From: Vibrio crassostreae
GTDB taxonomy: Bacteria > Pseudomonadota > Gammaproteobacteria > Enterobacterales > Vibrionaceae
NCBI RefSeq assembly: GCF_024347415.1
Contig: NZ_AP025477.1
Coordinates: 1,883,965 to 1,947,964, forward strand
DNA: 64,000 bases
Direction: 5' to 3'
Below are positions 1 through 8,121 of this stretch, piece after piece; position 1 is the stretch's first letter, and each line of letters starts with the position of its first letter. The position numbers were made by a program, and so were the translations under genes. Below the pieces are notes generated by a model that made no database searches, was not told the DNA's origin, and worked only from the letters and a program-made list of their open reading frames with translations.

Positions 1-555
1 GTCTTCGACGATCGGTAGGTTGAATTGCTTGCCTAGCCAAATGGCGAGCTCTGATTGAGTTGGGTCGTCGATCATGGCGAGTGGCTCGTGGAAAGATATG
101 ACGAACTTAGGCTGGCGCTGCTCGATGAGGTCGATCAGTGATTGTACTTCAGGTTCTAGCTGGTCGGTTTGCCCCGTTTTTACTTTTACATCTCTGACTG
201 GTGTATGTGAACTCCAGCGATAGACGGTGCCGTTTTCTGTCCAGTTTTGAGTCGGAAAAGCGCGGTTCAGATCGACTTGATTGGCGTTGGCGCGAGTGCC
301 TAGCTGGTTGCCGTCTGGGTTCATCGACAAGATCACATCATGTCGTAAGTTGGCGGCAGGTAGGCTTCTTAGTGCGCAAGACAAACCCGCGATAGAAGCG
401 GTTTCATCGCCGTGTGTGCCCGCTAAAATCAGCCCGCGAGATTCGCTTTCTACTTGCGCGGGGAAATAGAGCAAGGGTGCGCCCAATACCGACTTTCCAT
501 ATAGTAGCGGCTTTATTGAAAATGCAGCTCTTTCCGTTCTTGGAATTAAACTCAC
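1..555 (-). CDS. mpaA: MpaA-like murein peptide carboxypeptidase (partial, C-terminus outside window)
   Basis: Reading leftward from a GTG at 555, an uninterrupted frame runs off the window edge (185 codons visible). The start is supported by an AGGAGA ribosome site just upstream. The protein has M14 zinc-carboxypeptidase features: AGTHGDE (zinc His and Glu), NPDG followed by RANANQVDLNRAFP, and a downstream ISFHEP segment. This pattern matches MpaA, the cytoplasmic enzyme that cuts the gamma-D-Glu-diaminopimelate bond in recycled murein peptides. The family match is from recalled motifs; the C-terminal catalytic Glu lies outside the window. It is divergent from the oppA-like gene at 700, which fits peptide uptake next to peptide processing, although the link is inferred. 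Confidence 0.85.
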   Translation of the reverse strand, partial: MSLIPRTERAAFSIKPLLYGKSVLGAPLLYFPAQVESESRGLILAGTHGDETASIAGLSCALRSLPAANLRHDVILSMNPDGNQLGTRANANQVDLNRAFPTQNWTENGTVYRWSSHTPVRDVKVKTGQTDQLEPEVQSLIDLIEQRQPKFVISFHEPLAMIDDPTQSELAIWLGKQFNLPIVED

Positions 556-699
556 CTTTATCTCCTGATTGATCAAGTACTATCAAGTATTAACGATTAC
601 ACAAACCTACTTAAATAAACTAAAGCGTTAAAACTCGTCAACCGTCGCATTGTTAATTTTATTACTTGCTTCAAAGATAGGCTAGGAGAGCAAACAAAC

Positions 700-2325
700 A
701 TGGATTTTAAAAAACATTCAACGGCTTTACTCATTTCATCTTTATTGACCCCTTTTATATCAGTGACTGCCGTTGCTGAAACCTTACCTGCTGGTGTTTC
801 ACTGGCGAAAGACCAACACTTAGTTCGTGCTAACGATGCAGAAGCTGCGACGCTTGACCCTGCAAAAGCAGAAGGCTTGCCGGAAATGCACATACTACGC
901 GATCTGTTTGAAGGCTTAGTGATCCAAGATCGCGATGGCAATATCACCCCAGGAGTTGCGGAATCTTGGGAAACCGAAGACAACAAGACGTTTGTATTCC
1001 ACCTACGTAAAGACGCGCAATGGTCGAATGGCGATCCGGTGACGGCCGATGATTTCGTGTATGCGATACGACGCGCGGTAGACCCTAAAACGGCATCGCC
1101 AAATGTGTGGTACCTAAAGCTCACCCAAATCAACAATATTGCTGATGTGGCAGAAGGTAAGAAGCCAATTGAAGAACTAGGTGTTTCGGCTGTTGATAAA
1201 TACACGGTGAAGTTCGAACTCGATAGTAAAGTGCCTTATTTTGTGGCGATGACGGGCCACACATCCATGATGCCAGTGCACAAAGCAGCCCTAGAAAGTA
1301 GCGACAAGCCGTGGAGCGATCCTAAGCAATTTGTTGGTAATGGTGCATTCGTACTAGACGAGTGGGTGGTGAACGAGCGTATTGAATTGAAGAAAAATCC
1401 TAACTATTGGGACAGTTCAGATACGCACTTAACCGAAGTGACTTACATTCCATTTGAGAATCAGAATGCCTCGATCAACCGTTATGCGGTGGGCGAGGTC
1501 GATATTACTTCGGACGTGCCGACACATATGGCGCAGCAACTTAAAAGCAAATACCAAGATGCGTTTACCGCGGTGCCTTTGCTGTGTACTTACTATTACG
1601 CGTTTAATACCACACGAGCTCCGTTTGATGATGCTCGAGTACGTAAAGCGGTGTCTTATTCTATGATGCGTGACGTTATCACCAATGGCGTCACTCAGGT
1701 GGGTAACCTGCCTGCTTATACCTTTGCTCATGAATATACAGCAGGTTTTGATGCGACTCAGCCTGAATACAGCACATGGACACAAAAAGAGCGCGACCAA
1801 AAGGCGAAAGAGCTGTTGAAAGAAGCGGGATACGATGCGGCTAATCCACTAGATTTCAAGCTGCTCTACAACACCAGTGAGTCGAACAAGTCGATAGCTG
1901 TGGCGATCGCTTCCATGCTCAAGGGCAACCTAGGTGCGCAAGTTGAGCTAGAAAACCAAGAGTGGAAGTCTTACCTAGTATCGCGTCGCCAAGGTGATTT
2001 TGATGTGATGCGAGCGTCTTGGTGTGGTGACTACAATGAAGCATCGACCTTCTTGAGCCTACTGCGCTCTGAGTCTTCGGGTAACTTTGCTCGTTACAAC
2101 AACGACAAGTACGACTCAGCAATGGACAGCGCATTGGCGGCAACCAGCGAACAAGAACGCCAAGGTTTCTATGATCAAGCCGAGCAGTTACTGGCTGAAG
2201 ATATGCCTATCGCGCCAATCTACTACTACATGCAGGCTCGCCTAGTGCGACCAAGTGTTGGTGGATTTGCCAAAAACAACGTAGAAGGACGAATCTATTC
2301 TAAGGATCTTTATATCAAAGAATAG
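700..2325 (+). CDS. OppA/MppA-family periplasmic oligopeptide-binding protein
   Basis: A 541-residue protein with an N-terminal signal peptide (about 1-27, basic MDFKK start, hydrophobic stretch ending ...TAVAE). It is followed by the family 5 solute-binding fold: DAEAATLDPAKAEGLPE, LFEGLV, VAESWETEDNKTFVFHLR and GDPVTADDFVYAIRRAVDP are the usual OppA blocks. Length is normal for OppA (about 540). It should bind peptides in the periplasm and hand them to an Opp-type permease, but no permease or ATPase genes follow, so it is an orphan binding protein using a transporter elsewhere. The divergent mpaA-like gene suggests a murein-tripeptide or peptide role (inference). The start at 700 has a GGAGAG ribosome site. 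Confidence 0.93.
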   Translation: MDFKKHSTALLISSLLTPFISVTAVAETLPAGVSLAKDQHLVRANDAEAATLDPAKAEGLPEMHILRDLFEGLVIQDRDGNITPGVAESWETEDNKTFVFHLRKDAQWSNGDPVTADDFVYAIRRAVDPKTASPNVWYLKLTQINNIADVAEGKKPIEELGVSAVDKYTVKFELDSKVPYFVAMTGHTSMMPVHKAALESSDKPWSDPKQFVGNGAFVLDEWVVNERIELKKNPNYWDSSDTHLTEVTYIPFENQNASINRYAVGEVDITSDVPTHMAQQLKSKYQDAFTAVPLLCTYYYAFNTTRAPFDDARVRKAVSYSMMRDVITNGVTQVGNLPAYTFAHEYTAGFDATQPEYSTWTQKERDQKAKELLKEAGYDAANPLDFKLLYNTSESNKSIAVAIASMLKGNLGAQVELENQEWKSYLVSRRQGDFDVMRASWCGDYNEASTFLSLLRSESSGNFARYNNDKYDSAMDSALAATSEQERQGFYDQAEQLLAEDMPIAPIYYYMQARLVRPSVGGFAKNNVEGRIYSKDLYIKE

Positions 2326-2410
2326 ATAGATTAACTGCGAGATCTAATGTAGCGGTTCGGAGACATGATGGATCTAAGAAGTAGCGCATAAAGATCAAAA
2401 ACAGAAGAAG

Positions 2411-2450
2411 AGGGACGTTGAACATAAACATATGATTAACGTCCCTTTAT
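2411..2450 (+). terminator. Hairpin terminator after the oppA-like gene
   Basis: A perfect 9-bp stem (AGGGACGTT with AACGTCCCT), partly extended inward, followed by TTTATTAT. A diverged copy of the same 37-nt hairpin occurs at 5153-5189. Confidence 0.75.
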
Positions 2451-2673
2451 TATATCTATATTCTAGATAAGGTAATTTATAGGCAATTTTAACTGACTAT
2501 AAATAAACGGTTAAGCTAGAAGTCGATACTAACCGTTATTATTTGTGATTTAGTCACGGAGAACCATCCTAAAGCTATTGATGTTTATAATATTTTAGGT
2601 TTTTGAAAAAGATAATTATCTATTTGTTGAGTTCTAAAGATCTATTTTTCTATTGAGTCTATTTGTATTTAAG

Positions 2674-2687
2674 TTGATATCGATCAA
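2674..2687 (+). promoter_or_regulatory. FNR box of the cytochrome cluster
   Basis: TTGATATCGATCAA is a perfect match to the FNR consensus TTGAT-N4-ATCAA. The centre is near 2680.5. A hexamer TACGCT at 2710-2715 lies where the -10 of a class II FNR-activated promoter would be. This predicts anaerobic induction of the genes starting at 2756. The rest of 2326-2755 is AT-rich with no other feature seen except the terminator at 2411. Confidence 0.75.
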
Positions 2688-2755
2688 TTGAAAAAGCCTA
2701 ATTTATTTCTACGCTTAGTTATACAAACAGAGCAATGGAAGCTAGGAGAATAGTA

Positions 2756-3805
2756 ATGAAACACTCGATAATTACACTATCCACCATGGCTGCACTTATG
2801 ATCATTCCAGCCAGTGAAGCTCAAGCAAAAGATAAGATATTAGAGAGCAGTAAACTGCCATCAAATATAGTTATCGATGGCAACGTTGATGCGGTCTGGG
2901 ATCAAGCCAAATCACTTACTCAAAAGGTAAATAAATTGCCTTATAAGCCAAATAATGGTTATGAAGGCATCAAGAAAACCAGTGTGGAAATGAAGTCGAT
3001 GTATGACGATGAATACATTTACTTTTTGTTTAGTTATGCTGATCCGACCAAAAGTATTGACCGATTTCCTTGGATTAAGCAAGAGGATGGTTCATGGAAA
3101 CAGTTAAAAAATAAAGATGACACCGGGCACGACAATACTTACTACGAAGATAAATTTGCAGTCTATTGGGACATCAATGCTGAAGGCTTTTCTGAGAAGG
3201 GGTGTAACGCTGCGTGTCACAGAGCTAAAAAGGGTCAAAATGCAGGGCGTGATGACAAGAATCCAGCGCGTAAATACACCAATCGCGAAGGCGAGTTTAT
3301 TGATATGTGGCACTGGAAAGGTGTGAGAACCGCGGTTCATAATCAGCTTGATGACCAGTATGTTGATAGTAATACCGATCCAAAACAAAACAAAGGTTGG
3401 GGCCGTAAAGGAGACAGTAAAACTGGTGGTGGTTATGTTAATAACGTAAAAGACGATCAACCCGCATATGTGGCAGATAACTTGACCAATGAAACATTAC
3501 TTATTTTAGATTCGGAGAAGAAACCATTTACTGCTGACTACAATCAGCTGGAACGAATCCCAGGGTTAACGGGTAAGCCATTTACAGGTTCCCGTGGTGA
3601 TATCGAAGTCGGTGCTATTTGGAAAGATGGTATTTGGACTCTTGAAATGAAGCGGAAGCTTGTAACCACTGGTGAAAATTCAGAAACTCAAGATGTGCAA
3701 TTTAACGATTTAAGTAAAAAGTATCCATTTGGTGTCGCGGTCTTTGATAATTCTCAGATTAATCATATATATCATCGAGGTGTGTTGAATCTCGAATTTA
3801 AATAA
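2756..3805 (+). CDS. Exported haem-domain protein, ethylbenzene dehydrogenase gamma-like (EB_dh) with a CX3CH site
   Basis: A 349-residue protein. The ATG at 2756 is chosen over an in-frame ATG at 2735 because TAGGAG lies between them and because MKHSIITLSTMAALMIIPASEAQA then forms a clean signal peptide. The mature part resembles the DMSO-reductase/ethylbenzene-dehydrogenase haem-binding family: an early IDGNVDAVWDQA segment, VEMKSMYDDEYIYFLFSYAD, and a beta-rich C-terminal half with DGIWTLEMKRKL. Family members carry haem and pass electrons for periplasmic molybdoenzymes. At residues 150-155 is CNAACH, a CX3CH rather than CX2CH motif, so covalent haem attachment is likely but non-standard. 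It is the first gene of an FNR-headed cluster with two multihaem cytochromes. No catalytic subunit is present. Function is otherwise unknown. Confidence 0.75.
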   Translation: MKHSIITLSTMAALMIIPASEAQAKDKILESSKLPSNIVIDGNVDAVWDQAKSLTQKVNKLPYKPNNGYEGIKKTSVEMKSMYDDEYIYFLFSYADPTKSIDRFPWIKQEDGSWKQLKNKDDTGHDNTYYEDKFAVYWDINAEGFSEKGCNAACHRAKKGQNAGRDDKNPARKYTNREGEFIDMWHWKGVRTAVHNQLDDQYVDSNTDPKQNKGWGRKGDSKTGGGYVNNVKDDQPAYVADNLTNETLLILDSEKKPFTADYNQLERIPGLTGKPFTGSRGDIEVGAIWKDGIWTLEMKRKLVTTGENSETQDVQFNDLSKKYPFGVAVFDNSQINHIYHRGVLNLEFK

Positions 3806-3827
3806 AAGTAACGCTGACAATTAGCTG

Positions 3828-3864
3828 AAATGATTTGAGTCAAAATAATCGGCTCAAATCATTT
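3828..3864 (+). repeat. Perfect intercistronic hairpin
   Basis: AAATGATTTGAG (3828-3839) pairs perfectly with CTCAAATCATTT (3853-3864), giving a 12-bp stem between the first and second cytochrome genes. No long T-run follows, so it may be a partial terminator or an mRNA-stabilising element that lowers expression of the downstream genes. Confidence 0.7.
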
Positions 3865-3885
3865 ATTCATATAAAGAGTACTATT

Positions 3886-4485
3886 ATGGTCAAAACGGTT
3901 ACTCAATATTGCCCTTATTTTTTCTTGCTGACCATCTTTAACATATTCTTCATGTCGGTATCGACCGCTTCTGAACCAATGGTTCAGGTTCCAGTTGTTC
4001 ACAATGCAAAATCGTTTTCTAGCCAAATTACCAATGAAGCGGAAATGCAGACCTTAATAAAGGAAAATAAGCGTTGTATACGATGCCATCAAAAAAAGCG
4101 TCTGCTTAAAAATATTGATGCCATCGCTTCTGTAGGCGCACATGCCAGTACCGAGTTTTACAACAACTGCACGGCTTGTCATGGCAGAAAAGGTTCTCAC
4201 CCCAAAGATTCTGATCTAGTGAGTGTGATTCCATTCGATGATCATATCGACTTACCAATTTTCGAACAAAACCAAAAGTGTATCGCCTGTCATTCTCCTG
4301 AAAGCTTGAGGGTCAGTGAGTGGACTCACGATGTACATGCCACCAAATTGACATGTTCCAATTGTCATAATTTACATCGCGATTCAGACCCGATTATCGG
4401 TATCAGTAAGAAGTTCCGTATTGGGTTATGTGCAACCTGCCATGAAGCTATTCTGCGTGAGAAAGAGCTTAAGTCGCATCGGTAA
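3886..4485 (+). CDS. NrfB-like pentahaem c-type cytochrome
   Basis: A 199-residue protein from the ATG at 3886. An upstream TTG at 3835 is rejected because it would place the 12-bp hairpin inside the coding region and bury the signal sequence. Residues 8-28 are a hydrophobic export segment. Five canonical CXXCH sites follow at about residues 64, 95, 132, 157 and 182 (CIRCH, CTACH, CIACH, CSNCH, CATCH). Their spacing and flanking words (NNCTACHG, WTHDVHATKLTCSNCHNLH) match NrfB, the soluble pentahaem electron donor to the periplasmic nitrite reductase NrfA. It should carry electrons in the periplasm, but no nrfA, nrfC or nrfD is nearby, so the partner here is unknown. A second possibility is a DmsE/MtrA-related donor. 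Confidence 0.85.
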   Translation: MVKTVTQYCPYFFLLTIFNIFFMSVSTASEPMVQVPVVHNAKSFSSQITNEAEMQTLIKENKRCIRCHQKKRLLKNIDAIASVGAHASTEFYNNCTACHGRKGSHPKDSDLVSVIPFDDHIDLPIFEQNQKCIACHSPESLRVSEWTHDVHATKLTCSNCHNLHRDSDPIIGISKKFRIGLCATCHEAILREKELKSHR

Positions 4486-4500
4486 GAAGGAGCCAGTTTT

Positions 4501-4911
4501 ATGAGTACGACTAGATATTTAATTAGTGTGTTACTTGCTGGAGTATGCGCACTGGTGGTCGCTGAAGGTTTACCTAATCCAGATGAGCATAACCTTGCGA
4601 ATATTCACCTAAAGGATGAAACATGTGCGGGTCAGTGCCATCTAGACGAAGAGCCTTCTGACGATCTTGAGTTTGAATATAACAGCTGCGTGGAGTGTCA
4701 TGATGATTTTGGTCACCTCGAAGGGCGCCAGCATAATTTAAAGCACAAAGAGAGCGAAGAGATGGAGTGCGTCGAGTGCCACCTTCCTCATGAAGAGTTT
4801 GACCCTAAGGATAGCTGTATAGATTGCCACGATGAAGAAGACGAGGAATTATCGGACTTTTATTCAGTTAGGCTAGAGCGCTATTTAAATACGTTTAGCC
4901 TTAATTTCTAG
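4501..4911 (+). CDS. Small tetrahaem cytochrome, class III (c3/STC-like), first site CX3CH
   Basis: A 136-residue protein starting 15 nt after the pentahaem gene, with a GAAGGAG ribosome site. Residues 1-22 form a signal peptide ending VVAEG. Haem sites: CAGQCH at 42-47 (CX3CH), CVECH at 63, CVECH at 90 and CIDCH at 106. Order, spacing and the NLANIHLKDE lead-in resemble the small tetrahaem cytochrome (CctA/STC) of Shewanella, which shuttles electrons across the periplasm in anaerobic respiration. The protein is strongly acidic. A tail of about 26 residues after the last haem (YSVRLERYLNTFSLNF at the end) is longer than in STC. The unusual first site mirrors the CX3CH of the first gene in the cluster. 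Confidence 0.8.
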   Translation: MSTTRYLISVLLAGVCALVVAEGLPNPDEHNLANIHLKDETCAGQCHLDEEPSDDLEFEYNSCVECHDDFGHLEGRQHNLKHKESEEMECVECHLPHEEFDPKDSCIDCHDEEDEELSDFYSVRLERYLNTFSLNF

Positions 4912-5151
4912 AAACTCATCATATTAAAGGAGTAGAGCGAGCACTCTTACTTTAGATGTGATGGGTTTACTCTCTTCAACGTCTTTAAGCGGTGCGTGCT
5001 TCGTTAATATCTGCATATGCTAGAGCTGCTTTATTCCAAAGCTCGTTACATCAAAAAATAGATAAGTCTGATGCGAGCTCGGCTCTAAGACACAACGAAG
5101 CTAAGTCATAACGAAGTTAAGACATCACGCATAACAATAATAAATAGAAGA

Positions 5152-5190
5152 AAAGGGACGTTGATCATAAATATCTGATCAATGTCCTTT
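5152..5190 (+). terminator. Hairpin resembling the oppA terminator
   Basis: A stem-loop built from GGGACGTTGATCA and TGATCAATGTCC, followed by TTTCGTC. About 31 of 37 positions match the hairpin at 2411-2447. It could end the cytochrome transcript. The rest of 4912-5272 shows only the inverted repeat at 5228-5266. Confidence 0.6.
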
Positions 5191-5227
5191 CGTCATTAAT
5201 CTGTAACTGGAACCGCAAAAAACTGAA

Positions 5228-5266
5228 ACCTGATTGAAGTATTTTTCACTTTTATTTCAATCAGGT
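5228..5266 (+). promoter_or_regulatory. Inverted repeat overlapping the LysR ribosome site
   Basis: ACCTGATTGAA (5228-5238) and TTCAATCAGGT (5256-5266) are perfect 11-bp arms with a 17-nt loop. The right arm contains the AGGTGAAG that serves as the Shine-Dalgarno for the ATG at 5273. It could be an operator for autoregulation or an RNA hairpin hiding the ribosome site. Confidence 0.55.
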
Positions 5267-5272
5267 GAAGCC

Positions 5273-6175
5273 ATGTTACCCCCTCTACGCGCCCTTGTTG
5301 CGTTCGAAGCTGTTGCTCGTCTTGGTTCCATTGGCGCCGCTGCCCGAGAGCTTTGTGTCACTCAAGCTGCGGTGAGTCAGCAGCTCAAAAGTTTAGAAGC
5401 CTTTCTCGATACCACCCTGTTTGAACGCAGCTCTAAAGGCGTGAAGCTGACCTCTTCAGCTCAACATTATCAACCGATTGTGGCGGGCTCACTCGCTCAC
5501 CTGAAATTGCAAACTCAAATCTTGTTCGGAGAAAAAGAAACCGACGTGTTGAGCCTGCGCGTTAATCACACCTTTTGTCATAACTGGCTGCTACCTCGCC
5601 TGCCTTCCTTTTATCAAAAATACCCGTTTATCAGGCTTGATATTCAGCTGGTGGACTGGCCATCAACCACACCTTGTCAGAATGTTGATATCGAACTGAC
5701 CAATGGCAAGGTCGAAAGCGAAGACACCCATTGTGAGCGACTGTTTCAAGAACATTGGCAACTGGTGTGCAGCCCTCAATTCAAAGCCGACCATCAAGAA
5801 TTACTTAGTAAGCCTGACTTCGCCGCTCTGCCGACGGTTCAGGTAAAAGGATACCGAGAGAACTGGTTGCAATGGCTCAGTCATAACCAATTTGAGATGA
5901 CCTTACCGAAGGTGTTGCTCGAAGTGAGTAACTCTCTGCATGCCTTAGAAGCGGTCAAACATGGCATTGGGATGTTGTTAGTGCGTTCGCTTGCAGTTTC
6001 TGAATTACTCAAGAAAAACGACCTTGTACTGGCGAGTGATTCGTCGATGCCTGCCGAATCTGCCCACTATCTGATTACCAAACACAGTCGCAGCGCCAAG
6101 GTGAATTTTTTTTGTGATTGGCTTTATCACCAGATGGAAGACGGTGACCTGGAAGAAAGATTTTCTAATGGGTAG
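5273..6175 (+). CDS. LysR-family regulator, GcvA type
   Basis: A 300-residue protein from the ATG at 5273, with AGGTGAAG upstream; a TTG at 5234 is rejected because it precedes the inverted repeat. The N-terminus is a LysR winged helix (LPPLRALVAFEAVARLGSIGAAARELCVTQAAVSQQLKSLE). The LPPL start and phrasing are typical of GcvA-like members. The C-terminal part is the periplasmic-binding-like effector domain. It lies 84 bp upstream of the ABC/PHP/HAD operon in the same direction, so it is the natural candidate regulator of that operon, although a shared transcript is also possible. The ligand is unknown. Confidence 0.88.
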   Translation: MLPPLRALVAFEAVARLGSIGAAARELCVTQAAVSQQLKSLEAFLDTTLFERSSKGVKLTSSAQHYQPIVAGSLAHLKLQTQILFGEKETDVLSLRVNHTFCHNWLLPRLPSFYQKYPFIRLDIQLVDWPSTTPCQNVDIELTNGKVESEDTHCERLFQEHWQLVCSPQFKADHQELLSKPDFAALPTVQVKGYRENWLQWLSHNQFEMTLPKVLLEVSNSLHALEAVKHGIGMLLVRSLAVSELLKKNDLVLASDSSMPAESAHYLITKHSRSAKVNFFCDWLYHQMEDGDLEERFSNG

Positions 6176-6259
6176 CCATAAAAAAAATGAAGGGCGCTCT
6201 TACTAACCTGTCACACAAACCCCTTAATTTAACCGCATACAAATAAGGACGAGGTCACC

Positions 6260-7144
6260 ATGAGTGCTTTCTCACAACCAATGAAAAACCGCTTAAAGGT
6301 ACTGCTATTTACTGCACCGTTGTTGGTGCCACTGTTTACTTTTTGGCTCGTACCATTTGGTTATTCGATTTACATCAGCTTCACCGATTGGGATTACATC
6401 TCGCCAGATTATTCGTTCATCGGTTTAGAAAATTACGAGTACATGGTCGAGGACTACGAGTTCATCCAAGCGATGCTCAACACGTTTTGGTTCTCAGTCG
6501 GTGTGGTGATTCCCACTATCATTCTTGGTCTTGTGTTTGCCATGCTGCTGCACAAAAACTTTAAGGGCAGCCAGTTTTATCGTGCGGTGATCTTCTCCCC
6601 TTGGATTACACCCACAGTTGCGGTGTCGATTGTGTGGTCTTGGGTATTTGAGACTAAATCGGGCTTGGCAAACCACTTGTTGGAGTCGGCAGGGTTTAGC
6701 GCGATTCCATGGTTAGAGAACGGAAATACAGCCTTGGTTGCGGTGATTATCGTGACAGTTTGGCAGGCGATTGGTTGGACGATGCTGTTTTACATCAGTG
6801 CGCTTAACAAGATTCCAGAATCACTGTATGAGGCATCTTTGATTGATGGTTGCAGCAGCTTAACGCGCTTTTTGAAGATAACGCTGCCGCTGATTTCACC
6901 AACCACATTCTTCTTGGTAGTGGTCAACATTATCACGGCAATGCAGGCGTTCGATCAGTTCCAGATTCTGACGCAAGGCGGACCGGGTGGTGAGACACGT
7001 ACTTTGTTGTACTTGTTCTACCAACAAGCGTTTGAGCGCTACGAAATGGGACCTGCGGCCGCGACATCGTTAGTGATATTCCTGATTACTGGGTTGTTGG
7101 CACTTATTAATACCTACATCGGCAAGCGCTGGGTGTACTACTAG
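6260..7144 (+). CDS. ABC importer permease, MalF/UgpA type
   Basis: A 294-residue inner-membrane protein with six predicted membrane segments. Early hydrophobic helix LLFTAPLLVPLFTFWLVPFGYSIYISF is followed by the FIGLENYEYM motif of sugar-type (CUT1) permeases. The EAA loop is EASLIDGCSSLTRFLKITLPLISPT at about 192-216, where the ATPase docks. The C-terminal block GGPGGETRTLLYLFYQQAF is also typical. A ribosome site AAGGACGAGG precedes the ATG. It pairs with the permease at 7168 (23 nt gap) and is the first gene of the importer operon. Substrate is not determined by this subunit. Confidence 0.92.
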   Translation: MSAFSQPMKNRLKVLLFTAPLLVPLFTFWLVPFGYSIYISFTDWDYISPDYSFIGLENYEYMVEDYEFIQAMLNTFWFSVGVVIPTIILGLVFAMLLHKNFKGSQFYRAVIFSPWITPTVAVSIVWSWVFETKSGLANHLLESAGFSAIPWLENGNTALVAVIIVTVWQAIGWTMLFYISALNKIPESLYEASLIDGCSSLTRFLKITLPLISPTTFFLVVVNIITAMQAFDQFQILTQGGPGGETRTLLYLFYQQAFERYEMGPAAATSLVIFLITGLLALINTYIGKRWVYY

Positions 7145-7167
7145 TCGATTTTTGAAAGGACAGAATT

Positions 7168-8115
7168 ATGACCACGCAAGTATTGGATGCCAATCAAGTA
7201 TTAAATCAGAGCGCAGCGAAAACCAAAGTTAGAGCTCAAGTCAAAGCGACGAAGTCAGAAGTTGCGTCAAAGAAAGCCTCAGCGGATCGCCGTTCGCTCC
7301 TTGCACTGGCTAAGCACCTGTTTTTGGCAACCTGTGGAACCATCATGGTGTTTCCGTTCTTATGGATGCTGTCTGGTTCGCTGAAAAGTAACGATGAGAT
7401 CTTTGCTAACCCATTGGACTTGATTCCAGAGCAGTTTCGTTGGGAAACCTTTGTTGAAACCTTCCACAGCGCGCCGTTTGGCTTGTACATCTTCAACAGT
7501 TTTAGCGTGGCTTTGTTCACTACCTTGTTGGTGATTGTGAATTCCGCGATGTTTGCATACGCGTTGACTCAGCTGAGGTTTCGTTCAAAGACCGTGCTCT
7601 ATTTCATCGTGATGGGCTGTTACATGCTGCCGGGTGCAGTCACTTACATTCCGTCTTACATCACCTTGGCAAAACTGGGCTTGTTGGATTCACACATGGG
7701 CTTGGTGGCGTCGAACGCGGCGTCGGTGTTCGGTGTGTTCTATCTACGCCAAGTGTTTATCAAGGTGCATCCGTCGCTGATTGAAGCGGCACGAATTGAT
7801 GGTGCAGGTGAGCTCAAAATCTTATGGGCAATCATCTTACCGCAATGCCGAGCAGCAGTCGCAACACTGTTCCTCATCACTTTTATTACCAATTACAACA
7901 GCTACATGTGGCCAAGTCTGGTGATTACGACTCAGGATTTAAACCTGATCGCTACTGGTATTCGTCACTACTTTATTGCCGAAGGTAACTATGGGTTGAA
8001 CTGGTCGCAAATTATGGCGGCGAGCACCATTGCAGTATTGCCTTTGTTAATTCTATTCGTCATTTGTCAAAAGACGATTCTTTCAGGTATCGCCGATAAC
8101 GGCGTAAAAGAGTAA
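7168..8115 (+). CDS. ABC importer permease, MalG/UgpE type
   Basis: A 315-residue permease. The first 50 residues are a hydrophilic Lys/Ala-rich cytoplasmic tail longer than usual for this family. Then come LATCGTIMVFPFLWMLSGSLKSNDEIFANP, which is the MalG/UgpE signature, and the EAA loop EAARIDGAGELKILWAIILPQCR at about 210-232. Six membrane segments are expected. It is the partner of the permease at 6260 and is followed after only 6 nt by the binding protein gene, so the genes are translationally close. Confidence 0.92.
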   Translation: MTTQVLDANQVLNQSAAKTKVRAQVKATKSEVASKKASADRRSLLALAKHLFLATCGTIMVFPFLWMLSGSLKSNDEIFANPLDLIPEQFRWETFVETFHSAPFGLYIFNSFSVALFTTLLVIVNSAMFAYALTQLRFRSKTVLYFIVMGCYMLPGAVTYIPSYITLAKLGLLDSHMGLVASNAASVFGVFYLRQVFIKVHPSLIEAARIDGAGELKILWAIILPQCRAAVATLFLITFITNYNSYMWPSLVITTQDLNLIATGIRHYFIAEGNYGLNWSQIMAASTIAVLPLLILFVICQKTILSGIADNGVKE

Positions 8116-8121
8116 ACGGAA

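Noticed and set aside
597..1205. 202-codon open frame on the minus strand inside the oppA-like gene
   Set aside because: It lies fully antisense to a well-supported binding protein, has no ribosome site and reads as low-complexity Ser-rich shadow sequence.
3835..3885. Upstream TTG start for the pentahaem cytochrome
   Set aside because: It would translate through a perfect 12-bp hairpin and bury the signal peptide; the ATG at 3886 is better.
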